DNA of 64,000 bases from Bacteroidales bacterium (lineage in GTDB: Bacteria > Bacteroidota > Bacteroidia > Bacteroidales > F082). Location of the stretch: NCBI GenBank assembly GCA_016285355.1, contig JAEEQP010000006.1, positions 1 to 64,000 on the forward strand. The letters run 5' to 3'. The notes below the pieces were generated by a model. That model saw only the letters and a program-made list of their open reading frames with translations. It searched no databases and had not been told where the DNA came from. The position numbers and the translations under genes are program-made. This document shows positions 41,027 to 52,300 of this stretch, piece by piece. Each line of letters begins with the position of its first letter. Within the stretch, counting starts at the first letter, position 1.

Positions 41027-44000
41027 ATGAACGAACTGAAGATACAGCATGACTATGTGATGGAGTTCCTCTGCCGCCAGGAAGAAAAAGGTGGTCTGGG
41101 TTATCGCAGCGAGAGCAATATCGTGGTGAGCAACGATTTGTTTATCCCCTTTGTAATGGGCGAGTTTGTCAAGAATAGTCAGCCAGAAACATGGAACAGG
41201 CTGTTAAGAAAGTTCGATAATGACGAACAGACCCTCCAAACAGCCTTGAAGGACAAAGTGAAAGAGACACTTCTGGATGCCCAGAATGTGGCTATCTATA
41301 TCAATGGTCACAAGTCCATCACCTTTGAGGGTGAAAAGGTATGGCTTTTCTACGTCTCTGGAACGGAACTGAAAGGAGACGAAGAGTTCAAACAAAACAT
41401 CTTCTGTGTCGTGGAAGAGTCCAGTCATACGCTTAAAGCAGGCGACACAAAGCTTTATACCATCCGCCCGGATATTATGTTCTTTGTCAATGGCATCTAC
41501 ATTGGCTACATGGAACTGAAATCGTCCACTAAAGGACAGACGGCGCGTGTAAATGGACGTCAGAAGGTGGCGAAAGACTATCTGGCAACGGTGAAGGCAT
41601 TGACGAAATTGGAGAAACGTGACGCAAAGGCCATGAAACAACGCAAAGAGGTGATGGCCATCTACGAGAAAGCCATACACCTGACGGCCAGTGATTGCAA
41701 CGAGACCTACGTGATGCGAGGCATCAGCCAGTTCTTCGACATTGCTCACCAAGGTTTTTACAGCGAACCAGCAAAGACAGTGGACCAATTGACCCCTACC
41801 GTATTGGAACCATTCAAAGTATATCCTGTTACTGTTTCTGCACAGACCGAGACGGAGCGGTTCGAGGAGGTGATGCGTGCATTGTATAGTAAGAAAATGA
41901 TAGAGAAAGAGATACTCTATTACAACTTCATCGAATACAAGTATGTAAAAAAAGAGGGTGTAAAAGAACGCACATCAAATACTGGCCGATTGATTGCACC
42001 ACGTCCAAAACAGAAATTTGGATGTGACAAGATTATGGGGCGCATTACGGAAATGCTGGACCACGAGAATGAGCCCGGCTACTATATCAACAAACTCCGC
42101 AATTATCTCGAGACACAGGGGATTACGCCTCAAAAGATTGAGGAAATAATTCTCTTGCGAGAGCGCTATTTCAACAACAAATACGTCTATTCTCTCTTGC
42201 TGCAGTATGCCGCAGGATTTGGAAAGAGTAATATTATTGGATGGACTGCTTTGCAACTGAAAGACTATCGCTATGAAGGCGTGTATGCCTATGACAAAAT
42301 AATGATAGTGGTTGACCGCTTGCAGTTGCGCGACCAGTTGGATACCATGATGATGAACATGAACATTGACAAGTCGATGTTCGTGGAGGCAACAGACCGA
42401 GACACCTTCATCAATGCTTTAGATAGCAAATTGCGCATTATTGTCGTGAACATCCAGAAGTTCCTCGACCTGCAAGATGCACTTTCTGCAGCAGGGAAGA
42501 AACTGAAGAAAATGCGTGTGGCTTTCCTTATTGATGAGATTCATCGTAGCAATTCGGGCGAGAACAATCAGGAAATGATTGACCTCTTCGCTCGTCTGCA
42601 AGAAACATTCAATGTGGGTGGTCAGACTGTGGTGAAGAAAAACCTCCTGATTGGTTTCACCGCCACTCCAAGCGAAGAAACGCTGGCAAGGTTTGGTGAG
42701 TTCCGTAGCGCATTGACCAAGCCGATGTGGATTCCTTTTGACTGCTACACCATGCGCGAAGCCATTGAGGATGGTTATATCCTTGACCCCACAAAGGCCA
42801 TTATACCATACGCAGTACCTGTTGATTTCCAACTGCCTGAAGAGCTGGAAAATAGTGATGAAGATGATATAGACATCGTTCTCCGCAAGGATAGGGTCTA
42901 TTCTTTCGAGCCTCGTATGCGCAAGATTGCAGAATTCATTGTGCATCGTCTCGTTAGTCTGGTCTATAAGAAGATTCGCGGAGAAGGAAAGGCCATGTTG
43001 GCTGTGAGAAGCATTCCCAATGCCATCAAGTATTTCAACATCATTAGGTCGCTCTATGCCGAGAAATGTCAAGAACCTGCATACGAGAAATACAAGGATG
43101 CTCCTATCGTCATCATCTATAGTGATGATCAAAAGAATGAATCATGTGCTACGCTTAATGGTGGTGTGAGCGAAGAGAAGGTTATACAGAACTTCCGCCA
43201 AGCCAAAAACGGTTTGATTATCGTAGTGGATAAACTACAGACAGGATTTGATGAGCCTAAATTGCATACGCTTTTCCTTGACAAGGAAATCAGCGACATT
43301 AATGCCATACAGACCATCAGCCGTGTGAATCGCATCTGCAAGTACAAGGAAGATTGCCATATCGTTGATTGCTCCTGGCATAACGTGAATGTAGAGAACA
43401 TCAGGTGGGCTTTCGAAAAGTTCTGCGATATGGCCATCTCTGATTTCAATCCGGAATTTGAAGCCAAAAGTGTGGCTCGCACTTACAAGCTGCTTCAGGC
43501 CAGTGAACCTTATCTGCAATGGTACTCTCGTTATCAGCATGAGTGCGAAGACACACATTTCGTATTGGAAATGGAGGATGGAATCCGGAAGTGGATAGAA
43601 CAATGCTTTTATCAAGAGTCTCTTGCCAAGAAATATAATGAAGACAACGGATTGAAGCCATCGGATGCAGACTACCATGCAGTTATTAATCCTGCTCGCG
43701 ACTTGCGGAATTTGGTAGGTCATTACTTTTCCGGCATTCGGCTGTTGGATGGCGTTTTCGTTATCGACAGAAAGTACTATGACGAAGTGTTTCTAATGTT
43801 CTGGCAGATATATTGCCATATCTATCGCGAGGTGACTTATCAAATAGAGGAGGAACCATACGAGTATGAGGTGATTGACAGTGATGAAGAACCAGGCATA
43901 ACCCTCGTAGATGGCGAAGGCAATGGCGATGGTGGTGGTGGACAAAGAGGCCCACAAGGAGGTTCTGGTCCACAGCCTCCAAAGGGCAAAAGTATGGACG

Positions 44001-45517
44001 AAGTGCTGGCCATCTTGCAAAGGTTACACGAAACAGAACAGTTGACAGCCGAACAAGCGCAAGTCTGGTTGAGGGAAATCGGCTTGATGTTTGAGTATAT
44101 CAAGGGAGATAGCGAGTTTTGTGCCTTTGCGCAAGATGACAACTACACAGAAGAGGAAAAGCTGGCAGAATACAAGAAAGTCCAAGGAAGGTATCGTCGT
44201 AGCTTGAAAAACCGTCCCGATTTCGCACAGGTGGAGCGCTTCAAGCAAATGATAATTGAAAATGTTGAGCAATTGTTTTCCATCTTCATGGCAGATTTGC
44301 GCAATGTTGAAAACGGAGATTCGGACTTTGACTATGATACCACAAATCAAGAACAACCCAAGGAAGGATTCTCCATGGAAGATTTGATGGAGATGGCACG
44401 TCGCAAGATTCGTCCGGATTATAATGAGACAGCCCTGAAAGAACGGATAGTTGCTTCTTATGCAACTCATTTCAATGGGTTGTCAAAATACATGCCTTCA
44501 TTCGATGAAACCGTTGACAGCATGTTTAAGGTCTTGAATACGCCATCGTTGCCAGGTTTGGATGGTGTGGACAGCGTAGTGAAAGAGTCGCTTAATATGG
44601 TATGTATGGCCGAGGGCCTTTCTTTGTCTGACAAGCGAATGCATCTTGATATGCTGTTGTTGCGTTACGAGGTATATTTGAAGAAACTCTATTACCTCAT
44701 TCATGGTGAGGAGCTGCCTGCGAGAGAAGAAGGACAAGGCGCTACGCTATCAAACGCCATTTTTGCTTTCCCTGCACTCAGAGGTTTAAAGAACAATCCG
44801 AAGCCTGAATATCAGGAGTTCTCACAGAGGTTGTCAATGCTGCGTCAACTGCGAAACCATGAGTCGCACGGAAGCCTTGAAATATCAGAGCAGGAAGTAG
44901 ATGCAGCAATACGTATCGTCATCGACATGTATCTATTTGTGACGGGTATGAATGTGGATAATTTGAGCGATGAAAATGAAGCGACCAAAACTCCTTTGCA
45001 TTCTGTCAACTATGAAGTGCGTGAAGATAGTGATTTGCCTATGGCTGCTGAAAATATCTTTGTTTACGGTAGCATACCCGTTGATTTGCCGAAAATCAAC
45101 AGGAATGATTTGGTAGAGAACAAACTTGATTTGGTTCTTATGTATGCCATTGGAAATCCAGTAGCACGAAAGAAAACGGAAGCAGTAGGAAAAATCGCTT
45201 TGGGTATTAAAGAAAAGGTCTTGAACGAGATACAAAAGACTTCTTACAAAAGTGTGAAGTATTTGATGTTCCATTATTGGAAAGACCCTAAAACTTTCCA
45301 GCTCACAAAAGTCCCTCTTCTTGTTGAAGTAGAAGACGTTCCCGCCGACTTTTTGGTTAGGCAGCCCAATGATGCTGTTAAATACCTGCTACTTGAGTAT
45401 AATCCTAATGAGCCTATAAACATGGATGACATCAACATTTTAAGGACCCAGCGTAGAGGTGAAATCAGATACATGCCATTCGTAACTACAATCGAGAGTG
45501 TCACGGAAGAAAAATGA
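41027..45517 (+). CDS. hsdR: Type I restriction endonuclease subunit with extended C-terminus
   Basis: A 1496-aa protein, longer than the usual 1000-1150. N-terminal nuclease core with D149 and E163-L-K165 (RPDIMFF...YMELKSS); helicase with Walker A AAGFGKS (395-401), DEIH in FLIDEIHRS, FTATPSEE, and motif VI-like QTISRVNRICKYK. After the helicase a glycine/proline-rich linker (from about 970) leads to a helical domain and a further region with RQLRNHESHGSLEI; the last about 150 residues (AENIFVYGSIPVDLPKINRND...) form an unrecognised extension. It translocates DNA and cuts non-modified targets together with HsdM/HsdS. It begins 12 bp after hsdS. Confidence 0.92.
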   Translation: MNELKIQHDYVMEFLCRQEEKGGLGYRSESNIVVSNDLFIPFVMGEFVKNSQPETWNRLLRKFDNDEQTLQTALKDKVKETLLDAQNVAIYINGHKSITFEGEKVWLFYVSGTELKGDEEFKQNIFCVVEESSHTLKAGDTKLYTIRPDIMFFVNGIYIGYMELKSSTKGQTARVNGRQKVAKDYLATVKALTKLEKRDAKAMKQRKEVMAIYEKAIHLTASDCNETYVMRGISQFFDIAHQGFYSEPAKTVDQLTPTVLEPFKVYPVTVSAQTETERFEEVMRALYSKKMIEKEILYYNFIEYKYVKKEGVKERTSNTGRLIAPRPKQKFGCDKIMGRITEMLDHENEPGYYINKLRNYLETQGITPQKIEEIILLRERYFNNKYVYSLLLQYAAGFGKSNIIGWTALQLKDYRYEGVYAYDKIMIVVDRLQLRDQLDTMMMNMNIDKSMFVEATDRDTFINALDSKLRIIVVNIQKFLDLQDALSAAGKKLKKMRVAFLIDEIHRSNSGENNQEMIDLFARLQETFNVGGQTVVKKNLLIGFTATPSEETLARFGEFRSALTKPMWIPFDCYTMREAIEDGYILDPTKAIIPYAVPVDFQLPEELENSDEDDIDIVLRKDRVYSFEPRMRKIAEFIVHRLVSLVYKKIRGEGKAMLAVRSIPNAIKYFNIIRSLYAEKCQEPAYEKYKDAPIVIIYSDDQKNESCATLNGGVSEEKVIQNFRQAKNGLIIVVDKLQTGFDEPKLHTLFLDKEISDINAIQTISRVNRICKYKEDCHIVDCSWHNVNVENIRWAFEKFCDMAISDFNPEFEAKSVARTYKLLQASEPYLQWYSRYQHECEDTHFVLEMEDGIRKWIEQCFYQESLAKKYNEDNGLKPSDADYHAVINPARDLRNLVGHYFSGIRLLDGVFVIDRKYYDEVFLMFWQIYCHIYREVTYQIEEEPYEYEVIDSDEEPGITLVDGEGNGDGGGGQRGPQGGSGPQPPKGKSMDEVLAILQRLHETEQLTAEQAQVWLREIGLMFEYIKGDSEFCAFAQDDNYTEEEKLAEYKKVQGRYRRSLKNRPDFAQVERFKQMIIENVEQLFSIFMADLRNVENGDSDFDYDTTNQEQPKEGFSMEDLMEMARRKIRPDYNETALKERIVASYATHFNGLSKYMPSFDETVDSMFKVLNTPSLPGLDGVDSVVKESLNMVCMAEGLSLSDKRMHLDMLLLRYEVYLKKLYYLIHGEELPAREEGQGATLSNAIFAFPALRGLKNNPKPEYQEFSQRLSMLRQLRNHESHGSLEISEQEVDAAIRIVIDMYLFVTGMNVDNLSDENEATKTPLHSVNYEVREDSDLPMAAENIFVYGSIPVDLPKINRNDLVENKLDLVLMYAIGNPVARKKTEAVGKIALGIKEKVLNEIQKTSYKSVKYLMFHYWKDPKTFQLTKVPLLVEVEDVPADFLVRQPNDAVKYLLLEYNPNEPINMDDINILRTQRRGEIRYMPFVTTIESVTEEK

Positions 45518-45852
45518 ATGATATGGGGGTGATTAACTCCGTGAAGCTTTACGCTTTGCCTATCGACAAAATGGCATCAAGGTTGTAAATTTTGATGGAA
45601 TAAGCTTGTTTTCCATCGTTACCCATAAGTTCCAAATCGGAACATGTGCTACTTTCGTCGAGTTTTCCGCTGGAATAGAATTTCTATTCGTTCTGTTGGA
45701 ACGTGATTGACACGACGACATAAGAAAACCCTAACCATAAGTCAGTTAGGGTTTCCTTTTCCATAATATCCCGAACAAAAGCGAACCTGCACACCTCTCG
45801 ATAGACGCACCTGAAATGTACGCGTTATAATGTGTGGCGTGGTATGTTCGGA
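45518..45852. other. Intergenic region after hsdR
   Basis: About 335 bp without a convincing gene. A 24-codon frame begins ATGA-overlapped with the hsdR stop (MNDMGVINSVKLYALPIDKM...), perhaps the remnant of a lost following gene. Small hairpins occur at GTTCC-AAATC-GGAAC (about 45629-45643) and GAATAGAA-T-TTCTATTC (45673-45689); the terminator-like repeat at 45726 follows. Confidence 0.5.
45726..45792. repeat. Terminator-like repeat, copy 1 (AAACCCTAAC / GTTAGGGTTT)
   Basis: AAACCCTAAC (45726-45735) and GTTAGGGTTT (45744-45753) form a 10-bp stem; about 40 bp of further sequence (CCATAATATCCCGAACAAA...) is shared with copy 2 at 46245. It can end transcription of hsdR from one side and of the small minus-strand genes from the other. 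Confidence 0.75.
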
Positions 45853-45966
45853 TTACTGGTTGATTTGCCTGATTTGGCTCGGCTTCAACACATTAAGCAG
45901 GAAATAGCCTGAGTAATCTTTGATGTTGTTGGTGGTATTGACAAAAATGCGGTTGCTGTCCATCAT
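45853..45966 (-). pseudogene. Remnant of a PIN-domain toxin
   Basis: A 37-codon frame (ATG at 45966, overlapping the stop of the upstream small gene as ATGATG). It begins like a PIN toxin (MMDSNRIFV) and then jumps to what resembles the usual PIN C-terminal strand (TTNNIKDYSG...LNVLKPSQI), as if the catalytic middle had been deleted. The complete PIN pair at 60265-60914 shows what such an operon looks like. Identification is tentative because so little is left. Confidence 0.4.
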
Positions 45967-46157
45967 GCGATGATTTCGTGGTATTTCTTCATCTCAGCAG
46001 GTGTGAGCAAATCCAGGTTCTTTGAGGCCCAGGACTTCATGGCCGTGTTGTAAATATCCTCTTCCTTCAGCCCTGCTCTCTTTAGCAAAAGGGCTATAAG
46101 CTCAAGATACAAAGCCTTCATTTCCTTGGCCTTTTGGGTTTCTTCCTTTTTTGTCAT
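45963..46157 (-). CDS. Small helical protein, probable orphan antitoxin
   Basis: A 64-aa protein from the ATG at 46157 (a GTG at 46184 extends the frame but lies at or before the predicted transcription start). It is highly charged and helical (MTKKEETQKAKEMKALYLELIALLLKRAG...) and ends in PAEMKKYHEIIA. Its stop overlaps the start of a decayed PIN-like frame, the arrangement of a VapBC-like pair. No DNA-binding fold was recognised. The -7 box TATCTTTG (46194-46187) precedes it. Confidence 0.6.
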   Translation of the reverse strand: MTKKEETQKAKEMKALYLELIALLLKRAGLKEEDIYNTAMKSWASKNLDLLTPAEMKKYHEIIA

Positions 46158-46186
46158 TATTATGTTATTTGTATTGTTTCGCACCG

Positions 46187-46194
46187 CAAAGATA
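46187..46194 (-). promoter_or_regulatory. -7 box TATCTTTG for the small orphan gene
   Basis: Minus-strand TATCTTTG fits TAnnTTTG and lies about 30 bp before the ATG at 46157, which supports that start over the upstream GTG. Confidence 0.55.
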
Positions 46195-46244
46195 ACTTAT
46201 TTTTGAGTCATTTAGGCAAAAAGTTGGCAAAACCAAAAAAGAAA

Positions 46245-46307
46245 AACCCTAACAGACTGATAATCAGTTAGGGTTCCTTCTCCATAATATCCCGAACAAA
46301 GCCGAGC
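46245..46307. repeat. Terminator-like repeat, copy 2, at the end of the third NRPS
   Basis: AACCCTAAC (46245-46253) and GTTAGGGTT (46267-46275) form the stem; on the minus strand a T-rich stretch follows, so it should terminate the NRPS that stops at 46317. The flank CCATAATATCCCGAACAAA matches copy 1 at 45726. Confidence 0.75.
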
Positions 46308-46316
46308 CTACATCTT

Positions 46317-49300
46317 TTACAGTTCAAAATAACCGAAGCCCGCGATGGCGGCCAGCATCTGGTCCACATAGTCCCATGAGGTGCTCGACCAACGGAACCC
46401 AAGGCGGTACAGCACTTGTGAAGTATATTGGTTGTCGGCGGGAATCATCACGGCTTTTTGTCCATGCGCCATGTCTTGGTAGGCAATCAGGCTGGAGAGG
46501 CGCTTGGCCTTTTCGGGGTCTTGCTTGGCGGCTTCCAAAGCCTCGCCGAAAGCCTCGGCCTCCACCTGGCGCGGCGCATCGCCGATTTTCGACAACTCTG
46601 CCAACACATCGCCGAAATGCACATAGTGGTCGTTGAAGGGATGGAACAGACAGCACTGTTGTGGCGTTTCCGAAAGCAGCACGATGGCCTTCGCCACCTC
46701 GTTGATGGGGGAGAACTCCATCGGGGTACTGGTCAATTCGTAAGGATAGCAGCCTAACATTTGATATACACGGATGCGACCCATTGAGCTGTTGGTCTGG
46801 AAGTTGATTTGGAACTCACCGTCGGTGGAACGCGGCGCAAGGTTGCCCACACGCATCACCTTGGCGTTCAACTTGTGTAAGGCCACGGCATCGAGCACGA
46901 CGCGCTCAGAGAGGAACTTGGAATGGACATATTGGTTGTTGAGGCTCTGTCCGAAATAAAGTTTCTGCTCCGTGTAAACCGTATTCTCCGGCGGCATCCC
47001 ATTGATGGACATTCCAGCAGTGCTGTAGGTGGAAACATGAATGAGGCGAGCATTGTTCAGCAGGCAGAAACGCACACAATGTGCCGCGCCGCCCACGTTG
47101 ACATCCTCAATCTCGGTGCCCTTGGAGAAGTGCTTCACCACAGCGGCACAGTTGAACACAGTGTCAACCTTGCCGTCTACCTTGATGTCTTGGGTCACGT
47201 CGCCGTTGATGACACGCAAACGACTGCCAAACAGCTCGTTATAGTTGTTGCTGAAGTAGTAATACAACATCCCTTTCAGGCGGCGTTCGGCTTTCTCTTC
47301 GCTTTCTGCTCTCACCATGCACCAAATGGTAGGCACATCGTCACGGTCAATGAGTTCCTTGATGATATGGATGCCCAAGAAGCCTGTGGCTCCCGTAACA
47401 AGCACGTTGCCAATAGGTTGCTTCTCGCCATTGCGGAAGGCGTCAAGGGTGTTGCCTTGCAGGACTTTTTCGATGGGGCCGTAATTATAATTACGTGCCT
47501 CTTCATCCTCCTCGGCAACTCCTCCCTTGAGGAAGTTGGCCAGCTGACGCGGTGTCGGGTTGGCAAACACGTCACCGTAGGCGATATGATGGCCTGCCTT
47601 GTCGGCCTCAATGATGACACGCGTCACCATGAGCGAGGTGCCGCCCAACTCGAAGAAGTTGTCCGTCGCACCAATCTTGTCCATGGTCAAGATGTCACCA
47701 AAGATCTTGCAGAAGAGGCACTCAACTTCGTTGGCGGGCTCCACATATTCGTGGTCGGCAGCTTGAATGACAGGTGCGGGCAGAGCCTTACGGTTCACCT
47801 TCTGGTTCTGGTTCAGCGGAATGCTGTCAATCTGCATCGTAGCCGCCGGAATCATGTAGGGCGGCTTCTGCTTTCCGATGAAGGCATTCAGTTCCTTGAT
47901 GTCTACCTTCTCATCGCTGACGATGTAGGCCGCGATGAACTTGCCACCATTCTCATATTCAAAAGCTTGTACAGTAACATCCTTGATACCCGGATATTGG
48001 CGAATCACAGCCTCCACCTCCTTCAATTCGATGCGGAAACCGCGAATCTTCACCTGACCGTCCTTACGGCCCGCAAACTGGATGTTGCCATCGGGAAGGT
48101 AGCGCACAATATCGCCGGTGCGATAGATGCGGGCGAATTTCGGGTCGTCAGTAAATGGGTTATCGAGATATACCTCAGCGGTCTTTTCGGGACGGTTGAG
48201 GTAACTTCTCGTGACGTGTGCACCGCTAATCCACAGTTCACCCATTGCCCCTGGAGGCAAGCGATTGAATTGCTTGTCCACAACATAGAGGCGTGAATTG
48301 TCAAGTGGCTTACCCACGGGAATATCCTTCAGCTCCTTGTCCACTTCATACTCCGTGATGAGGATGGTACCCTCCGTGGGGCCATAGCCGTTGTGAAGTT
48401 TGAAGTTTGTCGGAGGCACCAACGAAGCCAACTTTTCACCTGCCGCAATCAAGTGTAGCAGCGAGTGGTTGTCCATGTTGGTGGCAAACTGGTAGGCCAC
48501 CTGCGTGGTCATGAACGAGTGAGTAATGTGGTTTTCGTTGAAGTAATCGTTTACTTCCGGCAGGGTCAGGCGAATGTCGTCGCCGATGATATACACACAA
48601 GCGCCGCAGGTCAGGGCAGGGTAGAGGTCCATCATGCAGCAGTCGAAGCCATAGCTGGCGTAGCACGACACATGATGCTCGGCCTTGAGTTCGAAACGGC
48701 GTTGGTACCAATGGCAGAATGCAGCCAAATTGCGATGTTCCAACTGGCAGCCTTTGGGCAGACCTGTTGATCCAGAGGTGTAAAGCAATATGAACAAATC
48801 AGCCGGATTGACGGTAACATCCACAGGTTGGCTGACCGCCGGCAACTGCTTGATGTCTTTCGTCAGCAACACCTCGCCTTTGTATTCGTTCACAATGTTG
48901 CGCAACGACTCATCGGCGATGAGCAGTTTGGCGGAGGCATCCTTGATCATGAAGTTCAGACGCTCAGCGGGATAACTTGGGTCTAAGGGCTGATAGGCGC
49001 AACCGGCTTTCAGTACTCCAAGTGCCGCAATGGGCATCCACTCGCAACGCGGAATGAGAATCGATACAACGTCTTCTTTTCCAAGACCTTTCGCAACGAG
49101 ATAGGCTGCCATGCGCTCCGTGATGTCATCCACCTCGCGATAGGTGTATTTGTTGTCGTGATACACCACCGCCATGTTGTCGGGTGTTTCTGCCACTTGC
49201 TTACGGAACAGCGAGACGATGGTCTGTGTGTCGTCGTAAGGCACCTCAGTTTGGTTGAAACTGTCGAGGATGGCGGTTTGTTCGGCATCCAGCAGCGACA

Positions 49301-52300
49301 CCTGCTGTAACTTCATCTCCGGCTGACGGATGAAAATCTCCACTGCATTGCTGACCGATTGGGCCAAATGCTGCATCAGGTCGCGGCTGTAGCGACCGTT
49401 GTCGTATTGTATGCAGACACAAGGCGTTCCTGTCTCATCATTGATGATGTAAAAGGCGATGCGGAACTTCGGCACATCCAATTCAAGGTTCTCAACCTCA
49501 AGCGTTTGGCCTTTGCAAACATACTTGCTGACCACACCCACTTGGTAGGCGAACATGATTTCAGCCGAGAGGTCGTAGTCGTTGGCGATTTGCGCGAAGG
49601 GATAGTATTCGTGCCGTAAGGTCTCATCGAAGTTCTTGCTGGTCTCGTTCAGGAACTCCATCACGCTTTGTTCGCCAATCTCGGCACTCAATGCCAACGT
49701 GTTGACAAACATGCCAACGGTGTTGCTGATGCGGAGGTCGGAACGGCCGTTGCTGAGGGTAGTGATGCACAATTGCTCGTTATTGGTGAAGCGCGAAAGT
49801 GCATAGAATGTTGCGGCCAAGGTAAGGTGTGCCGGCGAGAGGTTGTGCTGACGGCAGAAATGCTCAGCCACATCGAAATCCAATTTACCAATGACCGTTT
49901 CAATGATGCCCTGTTCCTTAGGATTGGTCAAGTCTGACGGGATTTCCGTCACGCCCTCCACGTTGCCCAGACGTTCTTGGAAGAAGTCTTTGGCGGCAGC
50001 GTGTTCTGCACTGCTTTCAGCGGCTTTCTCGGCGGCGACGAAATCGGCGTAACTATAGGCTTCGGCTTCTATCTCCTTGCCGTCCATCAAGTCGCACAAC
50101 TGGTTCATGAACAGGTCAAAGGAGCCTCCGTCGAAGACGAGGTGATGCACATCGTGCAAAAGGTAAACCCACTGCTCGGTGGTCACGATTTCCATGCGGT
50201 ACAACGGTCCTTGCCTCAAATTGTACGGCTTGACGAACTCACGCTTGTACTGCTCCATCTCCACCTCGCTTCGCTGACTTTGTACAACTTCAATAGGCTG
50301 CTCAAAATCAACGATTTGAATAATTTCTGAGCCTGCACTCCCGAAATGTGCCCTCATCTGCGGATGCGCCTTGATGACGGTTTCCACAGCCTGCGCGAGC
50401 TGGGTAGTGTCGGTGTCCTTGGGGAAACGAATCAACGAGGGGATATTATACAAGGTGGATTCGGGCTGCTTCATGCACTCCACATAAACGCCCATCTGCG
50501 CGTAGGACAGCGGAATGTTGCTCATGTCGGCATGTACCTCCTCGGCAGCCTCTTGTTTTACCACCTCTCCGCTCAGTATCTTGGTCAAAATCTCGTTTTC
50601 GATGCTTTGGATGGTGCCCGTCTTGGCCAATGACTTGGAATTCAAGGTCACGCCAAAACGTTTGTTGATTTGGACCGCCAACTTGATGGCCATGATGGAG
50701 GTGAGGCCAGCATAGCCTAGTACGGTGGTCAAGCCAAAGTCTTCGTTTCCTATAATTTCCGCGATGATGTCATGGAGTTCCTGCTCCAACACATTCATTG
50801 GCACATGGACATCGTCTTGTGCGGAAGTACCAGATGGCTTTTCGGGTTTTGGCAAGGCCTTCTTGTCCACTTTCTGGTTCTGATTCAGCGGGATACGCTC
50901 AATCTGCATCGTCACGGCAGGCACCATGTAAGGCGGCTTTTCGTCCATGATGAAGTTGTTCAGCGCCTTGATGTCAACGGTATCATCGGAAACGATGTAG
51001 GCGGCGATGAACTTGCCACCATTAGTATCGTCGAAAGCTTGCACCGTCACGTCCTTGATGCCAGGGAATTGGCGGATCACGCTTTCCACTTCCTTAAGCT
51101 CGACGCGGAAGCCACGGATTTTCACCTGACCGTCCTTGCGGCCCACAAACTCGATGTCGCCCGAAGGCAGGTAACGCACGATGTCCCCAGAACGATAAAT
51201 GCGGTCGTATTTCTCGCCCTGGTCGAATGGATTGGGCAGATACACTTCGGCGGTCTTTTCGGGACGGTTGAGGTATCCGCGAGTCACCTGAGGACTGGCC
51301 ACCCACAACTCACCGGCAGCACCCACAGGAAGCCTATGGCCGAATTTGTCCACGATATAGCACTTCACATTGCGTTGCGCCTTGCCAATCGGGATGTTCT
51401 TGCGTTCTTCGGTCACGTCAAAGTTGGTCACATAACAGATGGCCTCTGACGGGCCATAGCCGTTGGCGACGACAAAATTCTTCGGTGGAATGAATGATGC
51501 TAACTTTTCACCGCCAGTCAGCAGGCGCTGCAGCGACTTACATTCAAAATTGGTGGCAAACTGATAGGCCACCTGTGTCGTCATGAAGGAGTGAGTGATA
51601 CCGTTTTTCTCGAAGTAGTCGTTCAATGCCATCAGGTCGAGGCGCATTTCCTCTGGAATGATGTGCAACTCGGCACCGATGGTGAGCGCGCCAAACAGTT
51701 CCTCAATGGAAGCATCAAAGCCAAAACTGGCGTAAGCGGCTATGCAACTCTGCTCCGTAATGTTGTGGCAATGCTGGTGCATGTGGCAGAAAGCCACCAC
51801 GTTACGATGCTCAATCTGGCATCCTTTCGGTACTCCCGTTGTGCCCGAAGTATAAATCATAGTCATCAGACTGTGCGGCTCGGGGCCGACAAGTTCCACA
51901 GGATTGGCCAGGCTCGGGGTGATGTCTTTGGTCAGCAACACCTCACCTTGATAGAACTCCACAAGGGGAAGCAAGGCTTCGTCAGCGATAAGTAGTTTGG
52001 TGCCTGAGTCTTGCAGCATGAATTCAAGACGCTCCTTGGGATAGGACGGGTCAAGGGGCTGATAGGCACAACCGGCTTTCATCACACCGAGGGAAGCGAT
52101 GGCCATCCACTCGCAGCGCGGAATCAAGATGGCAATGACATCTTCGCGACCCAAGCCTTTGGAAGTCAAATAGTAGGCGAGGTCGTCGCTTATCGTGTCA
52201 ACTTCGCGATAGGTGTATTTTTTGTCTTGATATACTACTGCCACCTTGTCAGGGCGCAATTCCACTTGTTTCTTGAACAATGAAATGATGGTCTGACTTT

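Noticed and set aside
45514..45588. 24-codon frame overlapping the hsdR stop
   Set aside because: The ATGA overlap is suggestive, but there is no recognisable family and the length is too small; treated as a possible gene remnant in the intergenic description.
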